Positions 18,767 to 27,261 of a DNA stretch of 64,000 nucleotides are shown in pieces. The notes beneath the pieces were generated by a model. The model saw only the letters and a list, made by a program, of their open reading frames with translations. It was not told the DNA's origin and ran no database searches. Source of the stretch: Muribaculaceae bacterium (lineage in GTDB: Bacteria; Bacteroidota; Bacteroidia; Bacteroidales; Muribaculaceae); NCBI GenBank assembly GCA_017473615.1, contig JAFUKL010000004.1, positions 17,420 through 81,419 of the forward strand, in the 5' to 3' direction. The number at the start of each line of letters is the position of its first letter. Position 1 is the first letter of the stretch. Position numbers and translations under genes: made by a program.

Positions 18767-20497
18767 TCAATTTGCGGCATTTGCAATCCAGCCTGCAATT
18801 TCTTCGTTGCCCGGATTTTTCAAACCCAGTTTATGTTTCTTGTTCAATCCGCATATTTCCTGCATCAGTTTGCCCGGATTGGCTTCTTTCAAGCTATCCA
18901 CAGTCAAGTAGCCTGCTTTCTGGATTACTTCCACCCATTCTTCGGGTACTCCTATCTCTGTGTACTTGCTTGCTGCATCACGCTTAGCCACTTTTTCCGG
19001 TCGCATCTGCGGGAACAGCAGAACTTCCTGAATGGTGCTTTGTCCGGTCATGAGCATAACGAGACGATCCATTCCTATTCCCATTCCTGATGTTGGAGGC
19101 ATACCGTATTCCAATGCACGGACGAAGTCCTGATCGATGAACATTGCTTCATCGTCGCCCTTTTCAGATAGACGTAATTGTTCTTTGAAACGTTCTGCTT
19201 GGTCGATAGGGTCGTTCAACTCGGAGTATGCGTTACACAATTCCTTACCGTTAACCATAAGTTCGAAACGTTCGGTAAGGTCGGGATTTGAGCGGTGACG
19301 CTTGGTGAGCGGTGACATTTCCACAGGATAGTCGGTGATGAATGTAGGCTGTATATAGTTGCCTTCGCAGAACTCGCCGAATATTTCGTCGATAAGTTTG
19401 CCCTTACCCATTGTTTCGTCTACCTCCATCTTCAATTCCTTGCAAATGGCGCGTATTTCATCTTCGCTCTTGCCTGTCAAGTCATATCCTGTAAATTCCT
19501 TGATACTGTCAAGCATCGTGACGCGCTTGAACGGTGCTTTGAAACTTATCATGTTTTCACCTACTTTCACTTCATGTGTTCCGTTTACGTCCATACACAC
19601 TTTTTCAAGCATCTTTTCGGTGAAGTCCATCATCCAGTTGTAATCTTTGTAGGAAACATAGATTTCCATGCAGGTGAACTCGGGATTGTGAGTGCGATCC
19701 ATACCTTCGTTACGGAAATTCTTGCCGAATTCATATACGCCCTCAAAACCGCCCACGATAAGACGTTTCAAGTATAGCTCATCGGCAATGCGCAAGTATA
19801 GCGGTATGTCAAGCGCATTGTGGTGGGTGATGAAAGGGCGAGCGGCTGCTCCTCCCGGTATAGACTGTAAGATAGGAGTTTCTACTTCAAGATAGCCTTT
19901 GCTGTTGAAATATTCGCGCATGGAGCTGTACACCTTGGTGCGCTTGATGAAAATCTCTTTTACTCCCTCGTTTACCACCAAGTCTACATAACGCTGGCGA
20001 TAGCGAAGTTCGGGGTCATCGAAAGCGTCATATACAACGCCGTCTTTCATCTTTACTATAGGAAGAGGGCGAAGTGATTTGCTTAATACCGTGAGTTCTT
20101 TGGCATGGACGGTAATTTCCCCCATTTGAGTGCGGAATACAAATCCTTTTATGCCTACGAAATCTCCTATGTCGAGCAACTTTTTGAATACGACATTGTA
20201 CATGTCTTTGTTTTCATCGGGACAGATGTCGTCGCGGCTTATATACACCTGAATTCTGCCTTTTGAATCTTGTAATTCCATAAAAGACGCTTTACCCATG
20301 ATGCGGCGGCTCATGACACGTCCGGCTATGCTGACTTCACGTTCCGGTTCGTCATCTTTAAACTCTGCCTTTATATCGGTTGTATGTGCAGTAACGTTGT
20401 ACTCGGCAGCGGGGTATGGCTCGATACCCAAATTTCTCATTTCGGCAAGACTGTTGCGTCTCACGATTTCTTGTTCGCTCAAATCTAATAAGCCCAT
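18767..20497 (-). CDS. lysS: Lysyl-tRNA synthetase, class II
   Basis: A 576-residue protein. The N-terminal part is an OB-fold anticodon-binding domain ([18 protein letters not shown]). Class II catalytic motifs follow: [12 protein letters not shown] (motif 1 region), [15 protein letters not shown] (motif 2) and [13 protein letters not shown] (motif 3). An extra ~70-residue C-terminal tail after the catalytic core contains [12 protein letters not shown], a helix-hairpin-like extension seen in Bacteroidales LysRS. A -7 element lies at 20562-20569. Confidence 0.96.
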   Translation of the reverse strand: MGLLDLSEQEIVRRNSLAEMRNLGIEPYPAAEYNVTAHTTDIKAEFKDDEPEREVSIAGRVMSRRIMGKASFMELQDSKGRIQVYISRDDICPDENKDMYNVVFKKLLDIGDFVGIKGFVFRTQMGEITVHAKELTVLSKSLRPLPIVKMKDGVVYDAFDDPELRYRQRYVDLVVNEGVKEIFIKRTKVYSSMREYFNSKGYLEVETPILQSIPGGAAARPFITHHNALDIPLYLRIADELYLKRLIVGGFEGVYEFGKNFRNEGMDRTHNPEFTCMEIYVSYKDYNWMMDFTEKMLEKVCMDVNGTHEVKVGENMISFKAPFKRVTMLDSIKEFTGYDLTGKSEDEIRAICKELKMEVDETMGKGKLIDEIFGEFCEGNYIQPTFITDYPVEMSPLTKRHRSNPDLTERFELMVNGKELCNAYSELNDPIDQAERFKEQLRLSEKGDDEAMFIDQDFVRALEYGMPPTSGMGIGMDRLVMLMTGQSTIQEVLLFPQMRPEKVAKRDAASKYTEIGVPEEWVEVIQKAGYLTVDSLKEANPGKLMQEICGLNKKHKLGLKNPGNEEIAGWIANAAN

Positions 20498-20561
20498 TCG
20501 ATTCAGTATTTTAATATGTTATTATTATCGTTAAATCAAGGCATACTTTGCCATTATCTTG

Positions 20562-20569
20562 CAAAAGTA
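20562..20569 (-). promoter_or_regulatory. -7 element for lysS operon
   Basis: TACTTTTG on the minus strand, about 65 bp upstream of the lysS start codon, matches TAnnTTTG. The -33 box is not obvious. Confidence 0.55.
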
Positions 20570-20782
20570 CAAAAAAACGCACATTCTCCGCTCTTTATCC
20601 TCAAATTATTGTTGTTTTTCCGGTTTCATGGATGCGTATGGGTGAAAATGCAATGTTTTTTTTACTTCATAAAACATCGTTTTTAATGGAAGAGCCTTTT
20701 GAATAAAAATGATATAGCACCTAAAAACAAGAATCTGTTTAATTTTATTCCGATAAAAATCATCGCATATAAATCAGGTATA

Positions 20783-21985
20783 ATGACATCAATAAAACTT
20801 AAATTCAGGAAACCGACTGCAGATAAGTCTCTCGGTACGCTTTATTATTCTCTCATTCATAATCGTGTGGTGTGTAATATAACCACCTCCTACCATATTG
20901 CTCAAGATGAATGGGACGGAGGCAATGTAGTGGCATCGATGCCTGTCGGCAGAGAACGAAAAGCGTATCTGAAGAAAACGAGAACTCGTACTATAATAGA
21001 GCAGTGTCGCTTGGAACGAATCGTAAGACGACTTAAAGACAGTCCATTGTTTTCTCTTGATGCCGTAGTAGACGAGTTCAGGCGTATAGAACGAGAGGGG
21101 ACACTCCATCGTTTTATGAATGGGATAATTGCGGCTCTTATGGCTTTGGGCAAGAGCCGTACGGCAGAAACCTATATTTCGGCTCTATGCAGCTTTGAAA
21201 AATTCACTGAGGACAAGGATATGATGCTGGAAGAAATCACATCCGATATGATGAAACGTTATCAGGCTTTCTTACTCGATAACGGTGCATCGATGAATAC
21301 GGTATCTTTTTACATGCGCATACTTCGTGCTGTATATAACAGGGCGGTGGAAAAAGAGATAATTGAACAGAAACATCCGTTCAGGCAGGTGTATACCGGA
21401 GTGGGGAAAACTGTGAAACGTGCTGTTTCTCTGCAAAGCATACGGCGTATAAAGCAGCTCAACCTGTCGGGTCAGCCGACTATGGAATTTGCTCGCGATA
21501 TGTTTCTGTTCAGTTTTTACACAAGAGGTATGTCTTTCGTCGACATATCGTTTCTTAAAAAATCCAACCTCAAGCATGGCATGCTTGTTTATAGGAGACG
21601 TAAAACGGGACAATTGTTGTCAATCAAATGGGAGCGGTGCATGCAAGACATCGTTGACCGATATGGTAAGCCATGCTCGGAATACATGTTCCCGATAATA
21701 ACAACCAAGGATATGGAGCAGGCGCGTTCACAATATAAGAACAAACTTTATATCATCAACAGGAAATTGAAACGCATAGCCGAAATGGCAGGAATCACCG
21801 TGCCGCTCACCACTTACGTGGCTCGCCATTCTTGGGCAAGTATAGCCCATAGTAAGAACATACCGGTTTCGGTAATAAGCGAAGGTATGGGACACGATTC
21901 GGAAAAGACGACAAGGATATATCTTGCTTCGCTCGACACCACGACCATAGACCGAGCCAACAGCCTCATCCTCCGCTCATTGTAA
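20783..21985 (+). CDS. Tyrosine recombinase / site-specific integrase
   Basis: 400 residues from the ATG at 20783 (MTSIKLKFRK, the usual start of Bacteroidetes integrases); an in-frame TTG at 20699 would add 28 unlikely residues. The N-terminus is an Arm-type DNA-binding domain, then a SAM-like core-binding domain (FMNGIIAALMALGKSRTAETY), then the catalytic domain. Active-site elements are visible: Arg in FYTRGMSFVDI, Lys in KTGQLLSIKW, ARHSWAS, GMGHDSEKTT and the nucleophile Tyr in RIYLASL. Such single recombinases next to outer-surface loci often invert nearby DNA. An inverted-repeat-bounded promoter segment begins 78 bp after its stop codon, so it is a good candidate local invertase. Confidence 0.9.
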   Translation: MTSIKLKFRKPTADKSLGTLYYSLIHNRVVCNITTSYHIAQDEWDGGNVVASMPVGRERKAYLKKTRTRTIIEQCRLERIVRRLKDSPLFSLDAVVDEFRRIEREGTLHRFMNGIIAALMALGKSRTAETYISALCSFEKFTEDKDMMLEEITSDMMKRYQAFLLDNGASMNTVSFYMRILRAVYNRAVEKEIIEQKHPFRQVYTGVGKTVKRAVSLQSIRRIKQLNLSGQPTMEFARDMFLFSFYTRGMSFVDISFLKKSNLKHGMLVYRRRKTGQLLSIKWERCMQDIVDRYGKPCSEYMFPIITTKDMEQARSQYKNKLYIINRKLKRIAEMAGITVPLTTYVARHSWASIAHSKNIPVSVISEGMGHDSEKTTRIYLASLDTTTIDRANSLILRSL

Positions 21986-22063
21986 AAAAGAATGTTACGC
22001 CACAAGACAAACATGACGTAACATCTTATAGTAGCTTTAATACACTAAAAATCGCCCGGTCAA

Positions 22064-22078
22064 TCTCTTGTGAAGAGA
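22064..22078 (+). repeat. Left inverted repeat of putative invertible segment
   Basis: TCTCTTGTGAAGAGA. Its exact reverse complement occurs at 22238-22252. Each repeat is itself a 6-bp palindrome around a 3-bp asymmetric core (GTG), the layout expected for a tyrosine recombinase crossover site. Confidence 0.8.
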
Positions 22079-22188
22079 TACTTAATAAGTTGCAAATTTA
22101 TAAAAAAATATTGATTATCAACCTATTTACTCCGCAGAAAACAAAAATCTGTAAAAAATAAGTCCTATTTGTTGAAAATTCGTAATCA

Positions 22189-22221
22189 TTTGTTTGAAAT
22201 TTTTCACCATTAGTTCCTTTG
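22189..22221 (+). promoter_or_regulatory. Rightward promoter inside the putative invertible segment
   Basis: TTTG at 22189-22192 (another at 22193-22196) and TTCCTTTG at 22214-22221, one mismatch from TAnnTTTG, with 21 or 17 bp between. Transcription would start near 22229 and read into the FHA/kinase/ubiquitin-like operon. If the segment inverts, this promoter would face the recombinase gene and the operon would be off. Confidence 0.55.
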
Positions 22222-22229
22222 TATGAGGA

Positions 22230-22265
22230 CTGTATCCTCTCTTCACAAGAGAGGATACAGTTTTT
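22230..22265 (+). terminator. Perfect 14-bp hairpin with T-run overlapping the right inverted repeat
   Basis: CTGTATCCTCTCTT pairs perfectly with AAGAGAGGATACAG across a CAC loop and is followed by TTTTT. It looks like an intrinsic terminator, yet lies at the predicted 5' end of the operon transcript and 23 bp before the first ATG. It may attenuate transcription or protect the 5' end. The outer part of the left arm lies inside the invertible segment, so the full hairpin forms only in the present orientation. Confidence 0.6.
22238..22252 (+). repeat. Right inverted repeat of putative invertible segment
   Basis: TCTCTTCACAAGAGA, the exact reverse complement of 22064-22078. The two repeats enclose 159 bp, close in size to known invertible promoters of Bacteroides surface loci. 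Confidence 0.8.
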
Positions 22266-22287
22266 AACCCCAAAAAGCTATAATATT

Positions 22288-23046
22288 ATGTCACAAAACA
22301 AAACAGTTTTTCCGGGAGCTGAATCAAATGGCAACATGAATCGCTCCAATCGCCAACAGCAGTCTTTTGGTAATAAACCCCATTCAGGAACAAGACGCAG
22401 AGCCACGCTATGCGGAGATGTTAATGATTCTCAAAAAGATAATGGCTCGATAGATCAAAAGAATACAGGAAACAGTAAACCTATTGCCGGTTTCCTATAT
22501 TCGATTTCTCGTACCTCTATAGGAGAATTCTGGCCTCTTTATGTAGGTCAAAACAAAATAGGCACTAATGACGATTGTGATATTGTACTGAGAGAAGCTA
22601 CGGTATCGGGTCACCATGCCATCCTACATATCAATAAGATGAAAAGACCGGAAAAGACGGAGGCTACAATTATAGATTGTCAATCTACCAACGGAACAAT
22701 GATTAATGGTAATAGTGTTTCGGTAGCTCGTCCTGAATTATGTAATATGGGAGATGTTATCACTATCGGTAATAGTTATGAGCTACTTGTGATACTTATT
22801 GATACTAAGGCTTGCGGTCTTTCAGTTGCTGAAAACTTCATATCTACTGATGATGAGCAATATGATATTCCGGAACCAATGCCTTTTAATTCCGGCGGTA
22901 CTCGAAAAACCCGTCCCGGAACAGATGAACCATACTTTGTTAATCCGGATCAGCAAATGGATTCCCCAACTGAACCCGGTACGGTTGGAATAGATCCTAC
23001 TACAAATAGAGGATTCACAAAAGGCAAAACAGAATACGGTATTTAG
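22288..23046 (+). CDS. FHA-domain protein with Thr-rich N-terminal tail
   Basis: 252 residues from the ATG at 22288 (an in-frame TTG at 22219 lies in the promoter/hairpin and is rejected). The first ~65 residues are polar and disordered-looking with KTVFPG at residues 5-10 and RRRATLCG near 40. An FHA domain spans about 85-170, with VGQNKIGTNDDCDIVL, VSGHHA and STNGTMINGN, the residues that bind phosphothreonine. The tail is disordered. This layout (Thr-containing N-terminal motif plus FHA) recalls GarA/OdhI switch proteins, in which a phosphorylated Thr folds back on the FHA domain. It heads the operon, 17 bp before a Ser/Thr kinase. Confidence 0.85.
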   Translation: MSQNKTVFPGAESNGNMNRSNRQQQSFGNKPHSGTRRRATLCGDVNDSQKDNGSIDQKNTGNSKPIAGFLYSISRTSIGEFWPLYVGQNKIGTNDDCDIVLREATVSGHHAILHINKMKRPEKTEATIIDCQSTNGTMINGNSVSVARPELCNMGDVITIGNSYELLVILIDTKACGLSVAENFISTDDEQYDIPEPMPFNSGGTRKTRPGTDEPYFVNPDQQMDSPTEPGTVGIDPTTNRGFTKGKTEYGI

Positions 23047-23063
23047 TCTTAACGTTAACGGAG

Positions 23064-24644
23064 ATGCCTATAATCAAAATACAAAGTGACTTAAATAGGA
23101 AACAAAGGGTCTATTATGAGTATAATTCCTCCGACGCACCTTTAGGTGAAGGCGGAATGGGCAAAGTATATAAGGGCCGATGTCGTCATGAGATAACAGG
23201 ACAAGAGCGTGAAGTTGCAATAAAATGCCTTCATAGCGACTTGCCCCCTCATGTAATTGCCCGTGCTAAACGAGAGGCATCGGTTAAGCTCCGGAATGAT
23301 AATCTTATCGAAATGATTGAGTTCATCGAAATCAGCGGGCAAACTGAGATTGGCGAACCGGTGGTGAGATATTATGTCGTGAGTGAATATTTGCATGGTG
23401 TAACTCTTGAACAATTGCTCTCAGGGAAAGTTACCGATTATAGAGGTGATACTATTTCATTTTTGCAAAGATTATATGAACGGTGGCAGAGAGATCCATA
23501 TCATTTTGCTTTGGAAATAATACGCAATTTGCTTTCGGGTTTGTCGGCTCTTCATGATAACGGATATATACATCGTGATATAGATCCGTCTAATATAATG
23601 ATTACCTCAAACGGTAAAATAAAACTGATTGATTTCGGTATCGCCAAGGATTTAAGAAACAGAAGGCGGGAGTTCTCTGTACATGGGCAATTTATAGGTA
23701 GACCTAAATATGCTGCACCGGAACTTGTGAAAGGTCTTGTCGGAGACCAAAACCAACCTACCGATTTATATGCTGTAGGCATATTGTTGTATTACCTTGT
23801 AGTAGGCACGGTTCCGTTTGACGGAGAAATGGCTGAAGTGCTTGAGCAGCAACTAACGAAAAAAGTTCCGTTAAAAAACATCAAGCAAAACCTGCTTAAA
23901 TCGGTTATTAAAAAGGCTACACAAAAAAAGAAAGCCGACAGGTATCAAAGCTGTGCCGAATTCCGATTGGAGATAGATAAACTTATGTTGCGTCCTTATC
24001 CTGATGATTCTAAGCCTATATTTAAGTCTCTTGCAATAGGAGTGTCGGTGGCAGCGGTTGTCTTTGTATTGATTGTAGCTATGGATTATTATTTTAGAGT
24101 GCAAGAACAAAAAGATGTTGAAAAAAAACAGGCATATAAAGAGAAACATTTAAATGACTCTATACCTCTAAATCCGATTGTTACTTATGAGGAGGCGTTG
24201 GCTCTTCTGAAGGATAATGCTACAGCAAAGAAAGGCTTTGAGGAGATGCAGAAGTTGGCGAATAGCAAAGACCACCCTGACTCGGATGCGTTGTTATTGT
24301 TAAGCGGGCTGTATTTTCAGAGTGAAGAAAAGGAGGATAAGAACAATGTGGATTCTTTGAAGGATATTCGTGACAGGCTCAATATAGAGATTGACAATAA
24401 AAAGGCTCACGCTTTATTGATTGAAGCTGTAAAACTTAATCCAAGTAATTATAAAGCGCAGTATGAGTTGGGCTGTAATTACAAATCGGGAGCAAAAAGA
24501 GGTACTGAGAGGGATGGAGATTCTGCTTATATACATTTTAAGGCAGCTCTTGATAGTGCCGATTCTGTAGGAGACAAGAAGTTCAGTGAAATAATCAGAG
24601 AGAAGATGTCTAATGTGAAACCTAAAAAATATAACCTAAAATGA
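23064..24644 (+). CDS. Membrane-anchored Hanks-type Ser/Thr protein kinase
   Basis: 526 residues. Kinase domain ~20-310: glycine loop GEGGMGKVYKG, VAIK with Lys54, HRD at 170-172 within HRDIDPSN (Asp in place of the usual Lys after HRDI), DFG at 190-192 and AAPE near 217. A single membrane helix spans 321-343, and the C-terminal ~180 residues (helical, TPR-like, with KAHALLIEAVKLNPSNYKAQYELG-type spacing) would be periplasmic. The last codons overlap the next kinase gene by 4 nt. Likely phosphorylates the FHA-partner proteins of this operon on Thr (inference). Confidence 0.9.
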   Translation: MPIIKIQSDLNRKQRVYYEYNSSDAPLGEGGMGKVYKGRCRHEITGQEREVAIKCLHSDLPPHVIARAKREASVKLRNDNLIEMIEFIEISGQTEIGEPVVRYYVVSEYLHGVTLEQLLSGKVTDYRGDTISFLQRLYERWQRDPYHFALEIIRNLLSGLSALHDNGYIHRDIDPSNIMITSNGKIKLIDFGIAKDLRNRRREFSVHGQFIGRPKYAAPELVKGLVGDQNQPTDLYAVGILLYYLVVGTVPFDGEMAEVLEQQLTKKVPLKNIKQNLLKSVIKKATQKKKADRYQSCAEFRLEIDKLMLRPYPDDSKPIFKSLAIGVSVAAVVFVLIVAMDYYFRVQEQKDVEKKQAYKEKHLNDSIPLNPIVTYEEALALLKDNATAKKGFEEMQKLANSKDHPDSDALLLLSGLYFQSEEKEDKNNVDSLKDIRDRLNIEIDNKKAHALLIEAVKLNPSNYKAQYELGCNYKSGAKRGTERDGDSAYIHFKAALDSADSVGDKKFSEIIREKMSNVKPKKYNLK

Positions 24645-25552
24645 GCGTATTTCAGCGTCAAGGTGATCCGTACCTGTATCTGAAAGTTATGGGTAGATGG
24701 TATTGTTATGATGTAAATAGTGAACCGTTAGGCAGCGGAGCTATGGGCAGGGTATATTTGGGATATAATGTAGATACAAAAGAAAGAATAGCTGTAAAAC
24801 GAGTTATAGACCAATATTCCAATAACCCAACCATAAGGGAACGTGCTCGCCAGGAAGCATCGCTTGCATTCCGTCATCATAATTTAGTGGAGATGATAGG
24901 GTATTGCGAATATGCTCCTGATAGTGGTCCTATATTCCTGATTAGCAAATACGTTGACGGTATGGATATAGATAAATATGTCCAAACTCGTTTACAAGTG
25001 CATGATCGTACTGAAAAGATTTGTAATGCGATGTGTCAGGTTTTGGATGCTTTGGAATACCTGCATTCAAGAGGTGTCGTGCATAGGGATATAAAGCCCT
25101 CTAATATAATGGTGGAAAATGATTCCAACGTAAGGCTGATGGATCTCGGTATTGCGAGATTGAATGGTGGAAATAGTTTCTCAGCGTACGGATTTATAGG
25201 TACACCTCAATATGCAGCACCTGAACAAATTCTGCGCGACAGAACGGGCAGTGTACAGTTGAATGCTGCTACCGATATATATGCTTTAGGTGTAACATTC
25301 TATGAATTGCTCACAGGAATTAATCCTTTTGATTGCGATACAGAAGCAGATACGCTCACGCGACAAATGAGAGAGCCGTTACCTGATAGCAGGGATGTCC
25401 CCAAGAGATTGATGACCGTGCTATGGAAAGCAACGGAAAAAGAGTCATTAAAACGCTATCAAAGAGCCGCAGAGTTCAGAGAAGCCATAAAAGAGGCTAT
25501 GTTACCGCCTAAGTCTTTATTTACAAGAATCAAAGAATGGTTTTTAGATTAA
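24641..25552 (+). CDS. Soluble Hanks-type Ser/Thr protein kinase
   Basis: 303 residues, translationally coupled to the first kinase (ATGA overlap). Motifs: GSGAMGRVYLG at 31-41, AVKRV with Lys53, VVHRDIKPSN with HRD at 148-150, and MDLG at 167-170 where DLG replaces DFG. AAPE and TDIYALG follow. It lacks a membrane helix, so it should be cytoplasmic. Two different kinases side by side suggest a cascade or distinct substrates. Catalytic Lys and Asp are intact. Confidence 0.9.
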   Translation: MSVFQRQGDPYLYLKVMGRWYCYDVNSEPLGSGAMGRVYLGYNVDTKERIAVKRVIDQYSNNPTIRERARQEASLAFRHHNLVEMIGYCEYAPDSGPIFLISKYVDGMDIDKYVQTRLQVHDRTEKICNAMCQVLDALEYLHSRGVVHRDIKPSNIMVENDSNVRLMDLGIARLNGGNSFSAYGFIGTPQYAAPEQILRDRTGSVQLNAATDIYALGVTFYELLTGINPFDCDTEADTLTRQMREPLPDSRDVPKRLMTVLWKATEKESLKRYQRAAEFREAIKEAMLPPKSLFTRIKEWFLD

Positions 25553-25574
25553 TTAGAATTCAAAAAGTGTCAAT

Positions 25575-26606
25575 ATGGAGGATTTAATTCAGATACCTAC
25601 CCCCAAATATATAAAGGCATACGCCGAATCGAGAATAGGAGGTAGGTCGGAAAATCAAGATAGTTTCGGTTATGCCGAAACTCCTTATGGCTTTCTTGTG
25701 ACCGTTTGTGACGGAATGGGGGGCGGTCCGGGTGGGAAAACAGCCTCATCAATAGCTGTAGAAGAAATCATCAATGGCGTAAAAGAAGGAAATATAGAAG
25801 ATACTGTGCCAAACATCCTGATAAAGGCAATTCGCAGAGCCAATATGGCTATAATCAATTACGGTATGGAGAAACCGGAACTTAAAGGAATGGGGTCTAC
25901 GTGTACAGTTTTGATTATCAGTGAGAAGTGCGCTACGGTAGCACATGTGGGTGATAGCAGAGTATATCAATTGCGTGGTAAAAGCAAGGTATTCCGCACT
26001 TTCGATCATTCCATGGTATTTGACCTTGTGAAACAAGGGGTTATTTCAGAGGAACAAGCACGTCTTTCGGCTCAGTCAAATGTGATTACACGTGCCTTGG
26101 GTGTAAAATTAGATGTGGAAGTTGACGTTGTGGAATTGTCTTATGAGACGGGTGACCGTTTTCTGTTGTGTACCGATGGAATTCACGGTACTATGCCCGA
26201 AACCCAGCTGATTGCAGCCGTCAGTGATCGTAAATTACAGCTTGGTGCGATAACCGATACCTTGGCTACAACGGTTGATGGAACAGGCCGTTCTGAAGGT
26301 GGTGGTCATGACAACCTTACTTTAGCAATAGTAGAAACCAATATTAATTCAAAATTAAAACAGACTATGAGCAAGAATATGAAAATATCCTTTTTGATTT
26401 TGTGTGTCGTGTGTGCAATAAGCCTTATCGTAAATGTCTTTGCTGTTTCAAGTAAATCGGAGGTTGAGTTCAAGGATGGGTTCCTGACAATGGACTCTGT
26501 AACGTATGATAAAAACTTTAAGGATTCTGTGCAAATTAAAGTAGACAACGATACTACTACTATTACATATTATAATCAAAACGTCACTAAAAAAGAAAAT
26601 AAATAA
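25575..26606 (+). CDS. PP2C-family Ser/Thr phosphatase with C-terminal membrane helix
   Basis: 343 residues. The PPM/PP2C metal-binding motifs are present: ENQDS (Asp29), VCDGMGGGPGG at ~44-54, AHVGDSRVY, LLCTDGIHG and GGHDNLTLAIV. A hydrophobic helix near 270-292 (ISFLILCVVCAISLIV) anchors it, with a short periplasmic tail. It lies 22 bp behind the kinases and is the expected opposing phosphatase that removes phosphate from Thr/Ser. Confidence 0.92.
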   Translation: MEDLIQIPTPKYIKAYAESRIGGRSENQDSFGYAETPYGFLVTVCDGMGGGPGGKTASSIAVEEIINGVKEGNIEDTVPNILIKAIRRANMAIINYGMEKPELKGMGSTCTVLIISEKCATVAHVGDSRVYQLRGKSKVFRTFDHSMVFDLVKQGVISEEQARLSAQSNVITRALGVKLDVEVDVVELSYETGDRFLLCTDGIHGTMPETQLIAAVSDRKLQLGAITDTLATTVDGTGRSEGGGHDNLTLAIVETNINSKLKQTMSKNMKISFLILCVVCAISLIVNVFAVSSKSEVEFKDGFLTMDSVTYDKNFKDSVQIKVDNDTTTITYYNQNVTKKENK

Positions 26607-26615
26607 AAATACAAT

Positions 26616-27236
26616 ATGAAAACTTATTCTATAGGTCGCGAATTAGGTTGCGACATCGTAATTAATGACTCAACCGATGTGGTGAGCCGTCGTCATGCCA
26701 TATTGAATGTGACACCTACCGGTTCTATGACTATCATAGACCAAAGTAGCAATGGAACGTATGTTAATGGTATACGAATCAATTCAAATGTTCCGGTACC
26801 GGTTACTCGCAAGGATATAATATCATTTGCCCATGTTGCTAAACTTGATTGGAACATGGTACCTCGTTCTAATGCTTGGGTTAAATATGCCGTGAGTGCT
26901 GTGGTTGCGGTAGCTATTGTTGCATTCTTGGCATTTGGCTTGGATTATTTCAAGAATACAGATGTAGAACCGGTAACACCTCAAGATAGGACCGCTTTAA
27001 TCGATTCTGTAAAGAAAGCTGAAATGGCTAAGCAGGATTCTTTGCATAAAATCGAAAAGGCTAAGCAAGATTCCATAAAGAAAGCCGAAAAAGGAAAACA
27101 AGATTCTATAAGGAAAGCAAAGAAAGCTGAAGAAGCCAAGAAAAAGAAAGCAGAGGAGTCCTCAAAGAAAAAGTCAAAAAAGAATAAAGAAAAAGAAGAT
27201 TCAACAAAACAGAGAAGTGAAAGAGTTATAGGATAA
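26616..27236 (+). CDS. FHA-domain membrane protein with Lys/Glu-rich tail
   Basis: 206 residues. FHA domain at ~1-75 (SIGRELGCDIVI, VSRRHA, SSNGTYVNGIRI). A membrane helix lies at ~88-111 (YAVSAVVAVAIVAFLAFG). The tail repeats KAEKAKQDSIKKAE-like units and ends in a very basic/acidic coiled coil that would be periplasmic. Nine bp from the phosphatase gene. It probably recruits phosphothreonine partners to the inner membrane (inference from FHA chemistry). Confidence 0.85.
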   Translation: MKTYSIGRELGCDIVINDSTDVVSRRHAILNVTPTGSMTIIDQSSNGTYVNGIRINSNVPVPVTRKDIISFAHVAKLDWNMVPRSNAWVKYAVSAVVAVAIVAFLAFGLDYFKNTDVEPVTPQDRTALIDSVKKAEMAKQDSLHKIEKAKQDSIKKAEKGKQDSIRKAKKAEEAKKKKAEESSKKKSKKNKEKEDSTKQRSERVIG

Positions 27237-27261
27237 AAACAACCCTAAAAATACTATCATT

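Larger units (their letters stand above)
21986..22287. other. Intergenic region with putative invertible promoter
   Basis: This 302-bp gap carries no gene. It contains the 15-bp inverted repeats, a rightward promoter between them and a strong hairpin before the first gene of the kinase/ubiquitin-like operon, listed separately. Confidence 0.75.

Noticed and set aside
20783-21985. Integrase of an integrated phage or conjugative element
   Set aside because: No att-like direct repeats, phage genes, relaxase or tra genes are nearby; the inverted repeats next to the gene favour a local invertase role.
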